This document shows positions 1 through 8,590 of a DNA stretch of 64,000 nt, piece by piece; the first letter of the stretch is position 1, and each line of letters opens with the position of its first letter. The DNA comes from Chlorobium sp. (GTDB lineage: Bacteria; Bacteroidota; Chlorobiia; Chlorobiales; Chlorobiaceae). The notes beneath the pieces were generated by a model. It did not search any database. It was not told where the DNA came from and worked only from the letters and a program-made list of their open reading frames with translations. The position numbers and the translations under genes were made by a program. Location of the stretch: contig SZXW01000014.1 in NCBI GenBank assembly GCA_005862285.1, positions 207,514 to 271,513 of the forward strand, given 5' to 3'.

Positions 1-1
1 T

Positions 2-715
2 TCCGAAGAAAAGGAGATCCTCGGCACCGGCGGAGGCCTGAAAAAATGCGAACGGCTGATTGGCCAGAGCGATTTTCTGCTGGTCAACAGCGATATTATT
101 ACCGATATTGATTTCGAGGCCCTCATCTGCTTTCACCGCAATTCCGGCAGGCCGGGAACGCTCGTGCTCCATGAAACGCCGGAAGCGGCTTCAATCGGAT
201 ATGTCGGCGTCGAAGACCGCCTTGTGAAGGATTTCAGGGACCTGCGGGGCACCGGCCTTGTTTCATCGCTGATTTATACGGGCACGGCCGTGCTTGGGCC
301 CGAAATTTTCCGCTATCTGGAAACAGGGTTCTCAAGTATCGTCGACACCGGTTTTACCGGACTTATCGACAATGGGGGGCTCGGCTGTTTCACGCATGAA
401 GGGATATGGTGCGATATCGGCACTTTTCAGAATTACAGAAAAGCGAACTTCGAAATAACGGCAGGACTCACCGGCCTCGGTGATCGTATGGAGCACCTGA
501 TCGGCATGAGGCCGCACATGGTTTCTCCGGAGGCCGACATCAGCCCGGACGCCATTGTTCGGAACTCTGTGATCGGCAGGAATTGTCATATCGGCCGGGG
601 AGCTTCGGTAAGCGGTTCGATACTGCTTCCCGGCACCACGGTCCGGACGAACGGTATTATCAGTGATTCTGTTGCGGATCCATACGGCATCATACCGTTT
701 CAACCGGCAAACTGA
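2..715 (+). CDS. Sugar-phosphate nucleotidyltransferase with hexapeptide-repeat tail (MurU-like), 5' end cut by window
   Basis: The reading frame is open from base 2, so the N-terminus lies outside the window; the first internal ATG (164) is not the start. The visible part has the nucleotide-binding stretch GTGGGLK near codon 10 and NSDI at about codon 33, where these enzymes bind the metal. The last 60 or so residues form left-handed beta-helix hexapeptides (SPDAIVRNSVIG). The family transfers a nucleotide to a sugar-1-phosphate, using mannose-, glucose- or N-acetylmuramate-1-phosphate. A muramidase gene follows 16 bases downstream, which favours a MurU-like role in recycling MurNAc. That substrate is inferred from context; a GDP-mannose or UDP-sugar role is equally compatible with the sequence. 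Confidence 0.85.
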   Translation, partial: SEEKEILGTGGGLKKCERLIGQSDFLLVNSDIITDIDFEALICFHRNSGRPGTLVLHETPEAASIGYVGVEDRLVKDFRDLRGTGLVSSLIYTGTAVLGPEIFRYLETGFSSIVDTGFTGLIDNGGLGCFTHEGIWCDIGTFQNYRKANFEITAGLTGLGDRMEHLIGMRPHMVSPEADISPDAIVRNSVIGRNCHIGRGASVSGSILLPGTTVRTNGIISDSVADPYGIIPFQPAN

Positions 716-731
716 TTAAAAAAACACAACC

Positions 732-1898
732 ATGACAGTATCCGGCCTCGACATTCTGCTCAGAGACACCTCTTCCATTAATAAAAAGAAGATCGGACTG
801 ATCGTCAATCAGACATCGGTCACCCATGATCTGAGGTACTCATGGGAAGTCCTGAAAAAGCAGGGGCTCAGCCTCGGGAAAATCTTTTCTCCCGAACACG
901 GGCTGTTCGCAACCGAACAGGACCAGATCGCCGTCACCCGCCAGCCGGAACTCGGCTGTGACATCGTCAGCCTGTATGGCAATTCCGCCGAAACACTCCT
1001 GCCTCAGCGCGAACTGCTCGAAGGCCTCGATCTTGTGCTGTTTGACATCCAGGACGTAGGGTCCCGCTACTACACTTACGTTAATACCCTTGCGCTTTTC
1101 ATGGAAGCGGTTTCCGGCATGGATATCGAAATCATGGTGCTCGACAGGCCGAACCCTCTTGGAGGACGTATCGTTGAAGGACCGATGCTCGATATGGCGT
1201 TCAAATCTTTCGTAGGCATTTTCCCGATACCGGTGCGCCATGCATTGACTGCCGGTGAACTTGCATTCCTTTACCGTGATTTCAAAAAGCTCGACCTGAA
1301 GCTCAGTGTCGTGAAAATGGAGGGTTGGCGAAGGTCGATGCTCTACCCGGAAACAGGACTCCCCTGGATTCCTCCCTCACCGAACATGCCGACGTTCGAT
1401 ACCGCCGAAGTCTACCCGGGCATGTGCCTCTTCGAGGGACTGAATGTATCGGAAGGAAGGGGATCGACCACACCTTTCCAGCTTTCGGGAGCCCCCTTCA
1501 TCCATCCCGGCGAGCTTTCCCGGCAATGCACTTCGTACGGCCTTGAAGGGGTCACCTTCAGGTCGCTCTGGTTCAAACCGACTTTTCACAAATTCTCCGG
1601 CGAAGTGATCGGAGGAATCTGGCTGCATGTCACCGACCATGAACGGTTCAGGCCTTTCGCTACAGGGGTGGCAATGACCGCCGCGCTCCGGAAGCTCTAT
1701 CCCGGGAACCTGCAGTTCCTCAGCGGCGTGTATGAATTCAACGACACCATACCGGCGTTCGACCTGCTTGCCGGAAACGCCGACGTTCGGACATCGATTA
1801 TGGAAGGAAAGGATACCGGCTCTATCCTGTCATCATGGCTCGAGGACGAAATTGAATTTTCCTCCTTTAAATCCCGGTATCACCTTTATGAAGCATGA
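732..1898 (+). CDS. DUF1343 family protein, NamZ-type exo-beta-N-acetylmuramidase
   Basis: A 388-residue protein covering the whole DUF1343 family. Signature segments include SPEHGLFATEQDQ near residue 54, FDIQDVGSRYYTY near residue 104 and LDRPNPLGG near residue 138. Characterised members (NamZ) release N-acetylmuramic acid from the ends of peptidoglycan chains. The N-terminus starts directly in the enzyme domain and lacks the signal peptide seen in secreted members, so a cytoplasmic enzyme acting on imported fragments is likely. It follows the nucleotidyltransferase by 16 bases and precedes a sodium symporter by 52 bases on the same strand, suggesting one salvage operon. No strong Shine-Dalgarno is visible. 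The family call is strong; the exact substrate is inferred. Confidence 0.88.
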   Translation: MTVSGLDILLRDTSSINKKKIGLIVNQTSVTHDLRYSWEVLKKQGLSLGKIFSPEHGLFATEQDQIAVTRQPELGCDIVSLYGNSAETLLPQRELLEGLDLVLFDIQDVGSRYYTYVNTLALFMEAVSGMDIEIMVLDRPNPLGGRIVEGPMLDMAFKSFVGIFPIPVRHALTAGELAFLYRDFKKLDLKLSVVKMEGWRRSMLYPETGLPWIPPSPNMPTFDTAEVYPGMCLFEGLNVSEGRGSTTPFQLSGAPFIHPGELSRQCTSYGLEGVTFRSLWFKPTFHKFSGEVIGGIWLHVTDHERFRPFATGVAMTAALRKLYPGNLQFLSGVYEFNDTIPAFDLLAGNADVRTSIMEGKDTGSILSSWLEDEIEFSSFKSRYHLYEA

Positions 1899-1950
1899 GG
1901 CAACTGAAAAAAGGCGAATCAACCTGTAATCCGGTTTAAAACTGACAAAC

Positions 1951-3372
1951 ATGCAGCCGATCGACATAACCATTGTCTTTCTTTTTCTTCTTGGAAATAC
2001 CCTTTTCGGCCTCTGGCATGGAAAAAGCAATAAAACCACCGGAGATTATTTCCTTGGAGCTCACAAACTGCCATGGGTTGTCGCCATGCTCTCGATTGTC
2101 GCATCCGAAACCTCGGTACTTACCTTCGTGAGCGTTCCGGGACTTGCGTACCGTGGTGACTGGACTTTCCTCCAGCTCCCGCTGGGCTATATCATCGGCA
2201 GGATCATCGTCAGCATGATACTGCTTCCGCTCTACTTTGAACACGGGGTAAGTTCCATCTATGAAGTGATCGGCATCCGTTTCGGAAAAGGGATGCAGAA
2301 ACTCGCATCGGTTATCTTTCTCGTCACAAGAACCCTCGGCGACGCCATCAGGTTCCTTGCCGCCGGAGTGGTTGTGCAGGTTGTAACCAGCTGGTCGCTT
2401 CCCATGTCGGTCCTCATCATCGGTTTAGTCACGCTGGTTTACACCCTGTCAGGCGGCATAAAGGCCGTGGTATGGCTGGAAAGTTTCCAGTTCGGACTCT
2501 ATCTGCTTGGAGGCATCGCTTCGATAGTTTTCATTCTCGGAAGCCTCGGGACACCCGTTCCCGATATTCTTGCTACCCTTTCCGGAAGCGGCAAACTGCA
2601 GGTTATCAGTCCCGACCTGCATCTGCTCACCAACCCGCTCACCTTTCCCGGTGCTGTGCTTGGAGGCATTTTTCTTTCGCTTTCATCACATGGTGTCGAT
2701 TACATGATGGTGCAGCGCGTGCTCGGGTGCAAAGACCTCGGTTCGGCCAGAAAGGCCATGATCGGAAGCGGATTTTTCGTGCTATTCCAGTTTTCGGTCT
2801 TCCTGCTCGCAGGCTCCCTCATCTACCTCTACATGCACGGGGCCCCGCTTGAAAAAGATCGCGAGTTCGCATTTTTCATCGTCCATCACCTTCCTGCCGG
2901 ACTGAAAGGACTGCTGATAGCCGGTGTACTTTCCGCGGCGATGTCCACGCACAGTTCAGCCATCAACTCCCTCGCATCGTCAACGGTGAACGACCTGCTC
3001 GGCGGAAAGCCGACGCTCGGCATGTCGAGGCTGATCAGTTTCGGCTGGGCGGTTCTGCTTATCATCATCGCCCTGATGTTCGATGAAAGCAACAAGGCGA
3101 TCGTGATGGTCGGTCTCGAAATCGCATCCTTTACTTACGGAGGCCTGCTGGGCCTCTTCCTGCTGTCAAAAAGCAAACGCGATCTGCACTCTGCAAGCCT
3201 CGGTGCAGGCTTGGTAGCCAGTCTCGGCATCGTATTCGTCCTGAAATTTTTCGGGCTTGCCTGGACATGGTACATCCTTATTTCCGTAACCCTGAACATC
3301 ATCGTGGTATTCGTTTCGGAAATGCTTTTCAAAGCCCTTGGCAAAGGAAACTTAAGCAAGGATAAATCCTGA
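1951..3372 (+). CDS. Sodium:solute symporter family (SSF) transporter
   Basis: A 473-residue inner-membrane protein with about 13 hydrophobic helices. Its N-terminus (TTGDYFLGAHKLPW, near residue 30) and the following ASETSVLTFVSVPGLAY segment are typical of SSF permeases of the SGLT/PutP type, which couple sodium entry to uptake of sugars, amino acids or organic acids. The core HSSAINSLASSTVNDL near residue 332 matches the conserved helix around the sodium site. Its place behind the NamZ-type muramidase suggests it imports an amino sugar such as MurNAc or anhydro-MurNAc, but nothing in the sequence fixes the substrate. It ends in a convergent arrangement with the SDR gene on the other strand, with a hairpin between them. 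Confidence 0.9.
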   Translation: MQPIDITIVFLFLLGNTLFGLWHGKSNKTTGDYFLGAHKLPWVVAMLSIVASETSVLTFVSVPGLAYRGDWTFLQLPLGYIIGRIIVSMILLPLYFEHGVSSIYEVIGIRFGKGMQKLASVIFLVTRTLGDAIRFLAAGVVVQVVTSWSLPMSVLIIGLVTLVYTLSGGIKAVVWLESFQFGLYLLGGIASIVFILGSLGTPVPDILATLSGSGKLQVISPDLHLLTNPLTFPGAVLGGIFLSLSSHGVDYMMVQRVLGCKDLGSARKAMIGSGFFVLFQFSVFLLAGSLIYLYMHGAPLEKDREFAFFIVHHLPAGLKGLLIAGVLSAAMSTHSSAINSLASSTVNDLLGGKPTLGMSRLISFGWAVLLIIIALMFDESNKAIVMVGLEIASFTYGGLLGLFLLSKSKRDLHSASLGAGLVASLGIVFVLKFFGLAWTWYILISVTLNIIVVFVSEMLFKALGKGNLSKDKS

Positions 3373-3385
3373 ATGTTGAAATGAC

Positions 3386-3420
3386 CCGTCCAGCCGCAGA
3401 TACCATCTGCCGCCGGACGG
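3386..3420. terminator. Convergent hairpin between symporter and SDR gene
   Basis: CCGTCC at 3386-3391 pairs with GGACGG at 3415-3420, and CGCAGA at 3395-3400 pairs with TCTGCC just inside, leaving a short TACCA loop. It lies between two convergent stop codons (3372 and 3437), the expected place for a shared terminator. There is no clear T-run on either side, so it may instead be a 3'-end stabiliser. Confidence 0.45.
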
Positions 3421-3436
3421 AGTTCAAAACCGGAAA

Positions 3437-4135
3437 TCAGGAAAGTTTGTCGTAATAAAGCTCCAGGCTCTCCTGCTTTTCTTCCGTCTCGTTGACGACC
3501 TCGAACGTCATGTTCCTTGCCTTCGTTGCCCACAGTGAAACGACAAGCAGTTCGGCAACATCTGAACGGTTGATCCATCCGCTCCACATCCTGTCCCCGG
3601 TATCTACATGGAGCCTGTTCTGCAACGGCTCGCCATCCTTCAGTCCCCCCGGCCTGACAATGGTATACGATTTTCCTCCACCTGAAAAAACAGACCTCAG
3701 GTGCTGCTCGGCTTCCCACTTTTTCGTGAGCACGCCCGCAAAAAGGTTGAGGGGATGGTACCACTTCGTAACCGCCATGGAACTGACGAGGCCGAAATGT
3801 TTCACTCCTGCTTTTGCCGCTTCATCGACCAGCCGCTTCACTCCGTTCAAATCGACCTCCTCGGGAGACGACTCCCCCGAAGGGGAATTTGAGCCGAGCG
3901 CAGAAATGACCGCATCACAACCCTTTACAGCATTCGCGACATCCTCGCTGCTCTGGATCTTGCCCGTTGCGATCTCGACCGTATCACCGAAAATGGCCAG
4001 AGCCTTTTCGCGGTCCCTTGAAAATACCCTTGTCTGTATTCCGTAATGAAGAAGGCGTTTAACCACCCATTGGCCGGTCCTTCCCGTTGCACCGGCAACA
4101 AGTACTTTCCCTGTATATTTTGATCCGCTGTTCAT
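3437..4135 (-). CDS. NAD(P)-binding atypical SDR (NmrA/YwnB-like)
   Basis: A 232-residue protein with a Rossmann fold at the N-terminus: GATGRTG at about residues 15-21 is the GxxGxxG dinucleotide loop. The segment GCDAVISALGSNS and the later SYTIVRPGGLKDGE are characteristic of atypical short-chain dehydrogenases that bind NAD(P)H but often lack the classical YxxxK catalytic pair. Such proteins act as oxidoreductases, isomerase-like enzymes or redox sensors; plants and cyanobacteria have relatives acting in photosystem assembly and plastoquinone metabolism. There is no signal peptide, so it is cytoplasmic. It appears monocistronic and convergent with the symporter. The substrate cannot be deduced. 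Confidence 0.85.
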   Translation of the reverse strand: MNSGSKYTGKVLVAGATGRTGQWVVKRLLHYGIQTRVFSRDREKALAIFGDTVEIATGKIQSSEDVANAVKGCDAVISALGSNSPSGESSPEEVDLNGVKRLVDEAAKAGVKHFGLVSSMAVTKWYHPLNLFAGVLTKKWEAEQHLRSVFSGGGKSYTIVRPGGLKDGEPLQNRLHVDTGDRMWSGWINRSDVAELLVVSLWATKARNMTFEVVNETEEKQESLELYYDKLS

Positions 4136-4326
4136 GATTAGTTGATTCTACAGTTATAAAAACCGATGATTATCTGATATAATCCTATAGAATAAACCGC
4201 CGGTCGTTCTAATAAAGTTTCTCTCCGACGCCTTAATTTCATTACTTTTCAGTAAACGATGCCGGAATTTTCACTTGCCGTGCAAGGAGTTACATTTTCT
4301 GAATGCAGCTATAAAAGCAATCACTT

Positions 4327-5706
4327 ATGAAAAACCGCCACTATCCAGCGATCCTTTTTCTTGGTATGATGTTTGTCATGCATGGCTCTGCTTCGGCATA
4401 CGATCCAGAAGTCCTCAGTCTGCTGAAAAAAAACGTTCGCGAATGGAATGCGATGCGCAAGGCACAACCGGATAAAAGCATAGACCTGCTGAAGGCAAAT
4501 CTCGAAGATGCGAAACTGAACGGGGCAAACCTGAGCAAGGCACTGCTTTTGAGGTCCGAGCTCAGCGGCGCTTCGCTTGACAAGGCCGACCTGACATCAT
4601 CGAACCTCTCGATGGCATTTATGAAAAAAGCAGATATGAAGGATGCCGATCTTTCCGGGGCCTATGTTGTCAAGGCAAACCTCAAAGGCGCGTTCATGAA
4701 AAACGCGAAGGCAAGGGGCGCCAACTTCAAGGGTGCCAACTTGAGGTGGGTCAGGATGGAAAACGGCGATCTGAGCATGGCGAATCTTGAAAACACCGTT
4801 TTATTTGAAGCCAATCTCGAAAAAGCAAACCTGAAAGGGGCAAACCTTAAAAACGCAACATTTGTCGATCAGGCAAACCTGAACGGAGCAACGCTCTCGA
4901 ACAACACCATTCTTCCCTCGGGCAAGAAAGCCACATCATCATGGTGCGGCCAGCACAACGCCTTTTTCGAACGAGAACCGGATGCGGTATCCGTAACCTT
5001 CGATACACCGCCTTCCGTTACGGAAGAAACGGTACAGTTCACTGAAACTCCACCTGCCGACAAAACCGTAAAATCACATGACAATAACGGCAAAAACTCA
5101 GCGCTACCCAGGGAGAAAGCGGTAACCGAGAGCAAAAAACAGCAGGAAATGATCCTTGATGACGTTGAAACATGGAATGCCATGCGCAAAAAGAACCCGG
5201 ACATCCCCGTGTCTATGAAGGAAGAAACATTTTCCGATTCACATCTGAAGGAAGTCAATTTGCAGAAGGCTGTCCTTTCAGGGTCCCGTTTCGATAATGC
5301 AACACTGGACAAAGCCAACCTTGCCGGTGCCGATCTGCGCAACGCAAACTTCCATAAAGCTGATATGAAAGCAGCAAAACTGCATGGTGCCAATCTTGAA
5401 AACGCGAACTTCGACCGGGCATTTTTAAAAGGTGCGGACTTCAGCGATGCCAATCTGACGAAAGCCATGTTGTTCGGCGCAATGCTCGAGGGCGCCGATT
5501 TAAGGGGTGCCAATCTTGAAGAAGCGTCCCTTTTCGAAGCGGATCTTGAAAACGCGCATCTCGAAGGGGCAAACATGAAAGGTGCCAATATCATCGATGC
5601 CAATTTCAATAACGCAACACTGTCGCCGCTGACCATTCTGCCGTCCGGAAAGCCGGCGACATCGGATTGGGCAATTCTCAGAAGAGCTATCTTTATTAAC
5701 AAATAA
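4327..5706 (+). CDS. Secreted pentapeptide-repeat protein with an internal duplication
   Basis: A 459-residue protein. Residues 1-22 look like a signal peptide ending at SASA, so it should be exported. Two similar halves each open with a short non-repeat unit (VREWNAMRKAQPD near residue 36; VETWNAMRKKNPD near residue 280). A run of A(N/D)LxX pentapeptides follows, such as GANLSKALL and GADLRNANF, and each half closes with ILPSGKxATSxW. Pentapeptide tracts fold as right-handed quadrilateral beta-helices. A charged linker rich in T, E and K (about residues 215-270) joins the halves. Pentapeptide proteins have diverse or unknown roles; gyrase mimicry is unlikely for an exported one. The gene starts a two-gene unit with the 74-residue ORF 13 bases downstream. 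Confidence 0.9.
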   Translation: MKNRHYPAILFLGMMFVMHGSASAYDPEVLSLLKKNVREWNAMRKAQPDKSIDLLKANLEDAKLNGANLSKALLLRSELSGASLDKADLTSSNLSMAFMKKADMKDADLSGAYVVKANLKGAFMKNAKARGANFKGANLRWVRMENGDLSMANLENTVLFEANLEKANLKGANLKNATFVDQANLNGATLSNNTILPSGKKATSSWCGQHNAFFEREPDAVSVTFDTPPSVTEETVQFTETPPADKTVKSHDNNGKNSALPREKAVTESKKQQEMILDDVETWNAMRKKNPDIPVSMKEETFSDSHLKEVNLQKAVLSGSRFDNATLDKANLAGADLRNANFHKADMKAAKLHGANLENANFDRAFLKGADFSDANLTKAMLFGAMLEGADLRGANLEEASLFEADLENAHLEGANMKGANIIDANFNNATLSPLTILPSGKPATSDWAILRRAIFINK

Positions 5707-5719
5707 AAAAGCCGGAACC

Positions 5720-5944
5720 ATGGCAAATATACTTGTAGCCGGTTATTACAGCCGATGGGACATTCACCGCCACACCGGCAGAATAGCCCTTTATGACTCA
5801 AATAACCAGCTCATCGAAAACCATGCATTTATCGACCCTGCAGAGTTTCAGGTTGTCGTCAGCATGCTGCGTCATGAAAAACATGTCTGGTACGAGACGG
5901 AAGCTCATTACCTGCGTACCGGCAATGAACCTGCGGGAGAATAA
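5720..5944 (+). CDS. Small hypothetical protein, 74 residues
   Basis: The ATG lies 13 bases after the stop of the pentapeptide-repeat gene, suggesting co-transcription. The protein has no signal peptide or membrane helix. Its start (ILVAGYYSRWDIHRHTGRIALYD) and end (WYETEAHYLRTGNEP) are rich in aromatic and charged residues, consistent with a small globular domain. I do not recognise the family. The upstream CCGGAA is only a weak ribosome binding site. Codon use resembles the neighbours, which argues against a chance ORF, but without a homologue the call stays tentative. Confidence 0.55.
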   Translation: MANILVAGYYSRWDIHRHTGRIALYDSNNQLIENHAFIDPAEFQVVVSMLRHEKHVWYETEAHYLRTGNEPAGE

Positions 5945-5978
5945 GTAAGAGAAATATTCTGGAAGAACGGAACAACAG

Positions 5979-6275
5979 CTATGACTGGACTGCATCGAGT
6001 TTAGGAAACCGTTTTCCATAGAGGAAATGGTGTAACAGTCCTGCTTTGGTTATATTCGGGTCATTTGCACGTATCGTGTGTTTTTTACCTTTGCGGGTAA
6101 CCACTTCTATTGTGCCATCCTCTTTGACTTTGGTAACTTTCCAGAATTTGTCAACCACATAGTGATACGCCTCCCCATGCTCGAGAGGATAAACCTGCCT
6201 TGCCCTCGGTCCAGGGCTGAAGGAACTTTTTGGCTTATGGTAGACGATGGGATCACCGACTCTTAACCGTATCAT
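5979..6275 (-). CDS. Conserved small basic protein of unknown function
   Basis: A 98-residue protein with a strong ribosome binding site (AAAGGAGGT ending 4 bases before the ATG), which fixes the start. It begins RLRVGDPIVYHKPKSS and continues with KVTKVKEDGTIEVVTRKGKKHTI, the alternating pattern of a small SH3-like beta-barrel, then ends in a helical tail LLHHFLYGKRFP. Similar short proteins of unknown role exist in many bacteria as far as I recall; their basic surface would suit nucleic-acid binding, but this is only an impression. It is convergent with the 74-residue ORF and 110 bases from the ArsA-like gene. Confidence 0.75.
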   Translation of the reverse strand: MIRLRVGDPIVYHKPKSSFSPGPRARQVYPLEHGEAYHYVVDKFWKVTKVKEDGTIEVVTRKGKKHTIRANDPNITKAGLLHHFLYGKRFPKLDAVQS

Positions 6276-6385
6276 CTCGACCTCCTTTACCGTAGAATAA
6301 CGGACATGTTATTTTTAATTCAATACAAACTTTTGAATTTAAAAAAATAATATTACTAAACATCTTTTTTTTACGTTATCCCGAC

Positions 6386-7561
6386 TTATTCGACGAAACG
6401 GATGACAAGGCTGTCATCAAGCATTTCCGCACCGGTTGTTTTCAGTGTTGCAAGTACCTGTGGCAGTACCATATTACGGCGGTGGTTTCCGATCCTTATA
6501 TTTAACTCGTCGCCGTTTTTACTGAGCTGGATCTGTTCTTTCGGTATTCCGGGAACACTCAGCTCAAGCGTGAATCCTTCCTTTGTCTGCTGGATATTGA
6601 ACGTGTTCTTGCTGAAGTAAACCTGAGCGGGGTCCTCTGTACCGTACAGAAGTTCTTTCAGTTTCTCGAGTGCTGCCATACCGCATATTTCACGGGAGTA
6701 CAGGGGAACTTCCTTGACCGGCAACGGAGCGAAGTTGTCGATGATCTCCTTCCTGTAAGTGATCTGGTTTTCTTTCCAGTACTGGAAATAGGGATCGGTC
6801 ACCTCGTCAGGGATGATCCTGTTCGATATGACAAGGTCAACCGAGATATCATACAGACTGAGATATGCATGTGCACGCAATGATTCCTTGATCACCATTT
6901 TTTCCGGATTGGTGACCAGCCTCACCGATGTCACCATATGATCTGTCAGGATTTTGCCGAGCGCATCGATTTTTTCATAGAATTCATACGGCACATCCAT
7001 CATTTTTTTATCCGGCAGGGAAAATCCTGCAATTGGCCTGAATATGGGCTCCACAAACGGCCGAAGGTACATCGCCACCTTTTCAAGGGGTTTGTACAAC
7101 CGTCTCATATACCAGCCTGCTACTTCCGGTATGCTCAACAGTCGCAGAGCCGTACCCGTTGGTGCCGAATCGATGATCAGTACATCGAAATCCCCTTCCT
7201 TGTGATGCCTGAAAACTCGCACAAGGCCGAAAATTTCATCCATACCCGGCAGGATCGCAAGTTCTTCGGCCTGGACACCGTCAAGTCCCCGAGCCTGAAG
7301 CACTTCCGTAATGTACCGCTTGACCATTCCCCAGTTCTGTTCAAGCTCCTGAAGAGCATCAAGTTCAGCTCCCCAGAGGTTATCGCATACCTCTTTCGGT
7401 TCGTGGCCCAGCGCGATATCGAAGCTGTCCGCCAGAGAATGGGCCGGATCGGTGCTTAAAACAAGCGTTTTATAACCAAGTTCAGCGCAGCGAAGCCCTG
7501 TGGCTGCAGCCATCGATGTTTTACCGACACCGCCTTTTCCAGTCATGAGAATCAGCCGCAT
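6386..7561 (-). CDS. ArsA/GET3-family ATPase with C-terminal Hsp20-like domain
   Basis: A 391-residue cytoplasmic ATPase. The deviant Walker A loop GKGGVGKTS sits at residues 8-16, the switch region [12 protein letters not shown] near residue 36, and a second conserved block [17 protein letters not shown] near residue 125. The last 80 or so residues ([17 protein letters not shown]) form the small Hsp20-like beta domain known from several bacterial ArsA-like proteins. Relatives either energise arsenite efflux through ArsB or act as targeting factors for tail-anchored proteins. No arsB, arsD or arsR is adjacent and the cysteines that bind As(III) in ArsA are not evident, so arsenite transport is unlikely. 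Green sulfur bacteria commonly carry such genes; their function is unresolved. Confidence 0.9.
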   Translation of the reverse strand: MRLILMTGKGGVGKTSMAAATGLRCAELGYKTLVLSTDPAHSLADSFDIALGHEPKEVCDNLWGAELDALQELEQNWGMVKRYITEVLQARGLDGVQAEELAILPGMDEIFGLVRVFRHHKEGDFDVLIIDSAPTGTALRLLSIPEVAGWYMRRLYKPLEKVAMYLRPFVEPIFRPIAGFSLPDKKMMDVPYEFYEKIDALGKILTDHMVTSVRLVTNPEKMVIKESLRAHAYLSLYDISVDLVISNRIIPDEVTDPYFQYWKENQITYRKEIIDNFAPLPVKEVPLYSREICGMAALEKLKELLYGTEDPAQVYFSKNTFNIQQTKEGFTLELSVPGIPKEQIQLSKNGDELNIRIGNHRRNMVLPQVLATLKTTGAEMLDDSLVIRFVE

Positions 7562-7727
7562 ATCCTGTCGATCTTTTATTTTAAGGGAAATATACCTGGC
7601 GTTTCCTGTTATAACCCGTTACCGGTAAAATAAGTTTTGTTCAAACGATAATCGCAGAATCCGCCGGATTGCATACCGACATAGGGCTTTTATCTGTATT
7701 CGTTTACATCAGCAGGATGACGATCTC

Positions 7728-8501
7728 TCAGAGATTCTTTTTTGAGGGGAAGTTGAACAGAAGTCTGGTTACAATGGGAAGCAGGAAAACTGCAACGGTA
7801 ACACCCGAGGTAATGATGTCCGCTTCATTACCCTCGATGAACCTGAAGAAGGGAGCATCCGGAAGCAGATGTTCCGCTGCCGAAAGGGAAAGTTTGATTC
7901 CGAGCAGACCGATAACGATAAATGCACTGCTTTGCAGAAAAGGATAGCTCTCCATGAGCCTGATGAACCCCCTGGCGACAAAACGCATGGCGAGGATCCC
8001 GATGAAAACCCCTGTGTAAATAAGCAGGATGTTATCGGTAAAAGCAACAGCAGCGAAAATATTGTCTATCGAAAAAGCAAGGTCCATCAGCTCGACAAGA
8101 ATGATGGTCGAAACAAAAGGACTAAACCTGCCGGATATCCAGCGGTAAAAGCGGCTGTCTTTCTTGTCGAAGTAATCATCACTTTTTTCAGGGGTTTTCC
8201 TGCCTTTGTACCAGTTCAGGAATAAATACAGAAGGTATAGCCCGCCTAAGCATTTGAGCCACCAGATCTTTGCCAGGTATGCTGCAAAAAAAAGGCAGAT
8301 ACCCCTGAAAATGTATGCACCGATGATTCCGTACTGCAGTGCCGCATAACGCTGCCTGACCGGCAGGTCCATAACCATTGCGGCAAGCACGGCGGCGTTA
8401 TCGACAGAAAGCAGGCTTTCAATAAGGACCAGGTTGCCGATAACAAGCAGTGAAGCAAGCGGATGATTGACAATATGCTGTAAAAGTTCGACTATAAGCA
8501 A
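7728..8501 (-). CDS. TerC/Alx family integral membrane protein
   Basis: A 257-residue inner-membrane protein with seven or so hydrophobic helices. Diagnostic segments are ESLLSVDNAAVLAAMV near residue 28 and MDLAFSIDNIFAAVAFT near residue 142, each carrying the acidic SxDN motif that binds metal in this family. Members are linked to manganese export, to tolerance of metals and tellurite, and to metallation of exported proteins. The start appears to be TTG: no ATG lies upstream in frame, and the first helix begins at once. The gene follows kup on the same strand after 89 bases, so the two may be transcribed together. Confidence 0.9.
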   Translation of the reverse strand: MLIVELLQHIVNHPLASLLVIGNLVLIESLLSVDNAAVLAAMVMDLPVRQRYAALQYGIIGAYIFRGICLFFAAYLAKIWWLKCLGGLYLLYLFLNWYKGRKTPEKSDDYFDKKDSRFYRWISGRFSPFVSTIILVELMDLAFSIDNIFAAVAFTDNILLIYTGVFIGILAMRFVARGFIRLMESYPFLQSSAFIVIGLLGIKLSLSAAEHLLPDAPFFRFIEGNEADIITSGVTVAVFLLPIVTRLLFNFPSKKNL

Positions 8502-8590
8502 TAAAACCGTAATATAGCGGTATTGATGAAATTATGGTATACCTTTACAGAAGATGCAATAAAACAACCCGCCGCATCCTTATGAACATT

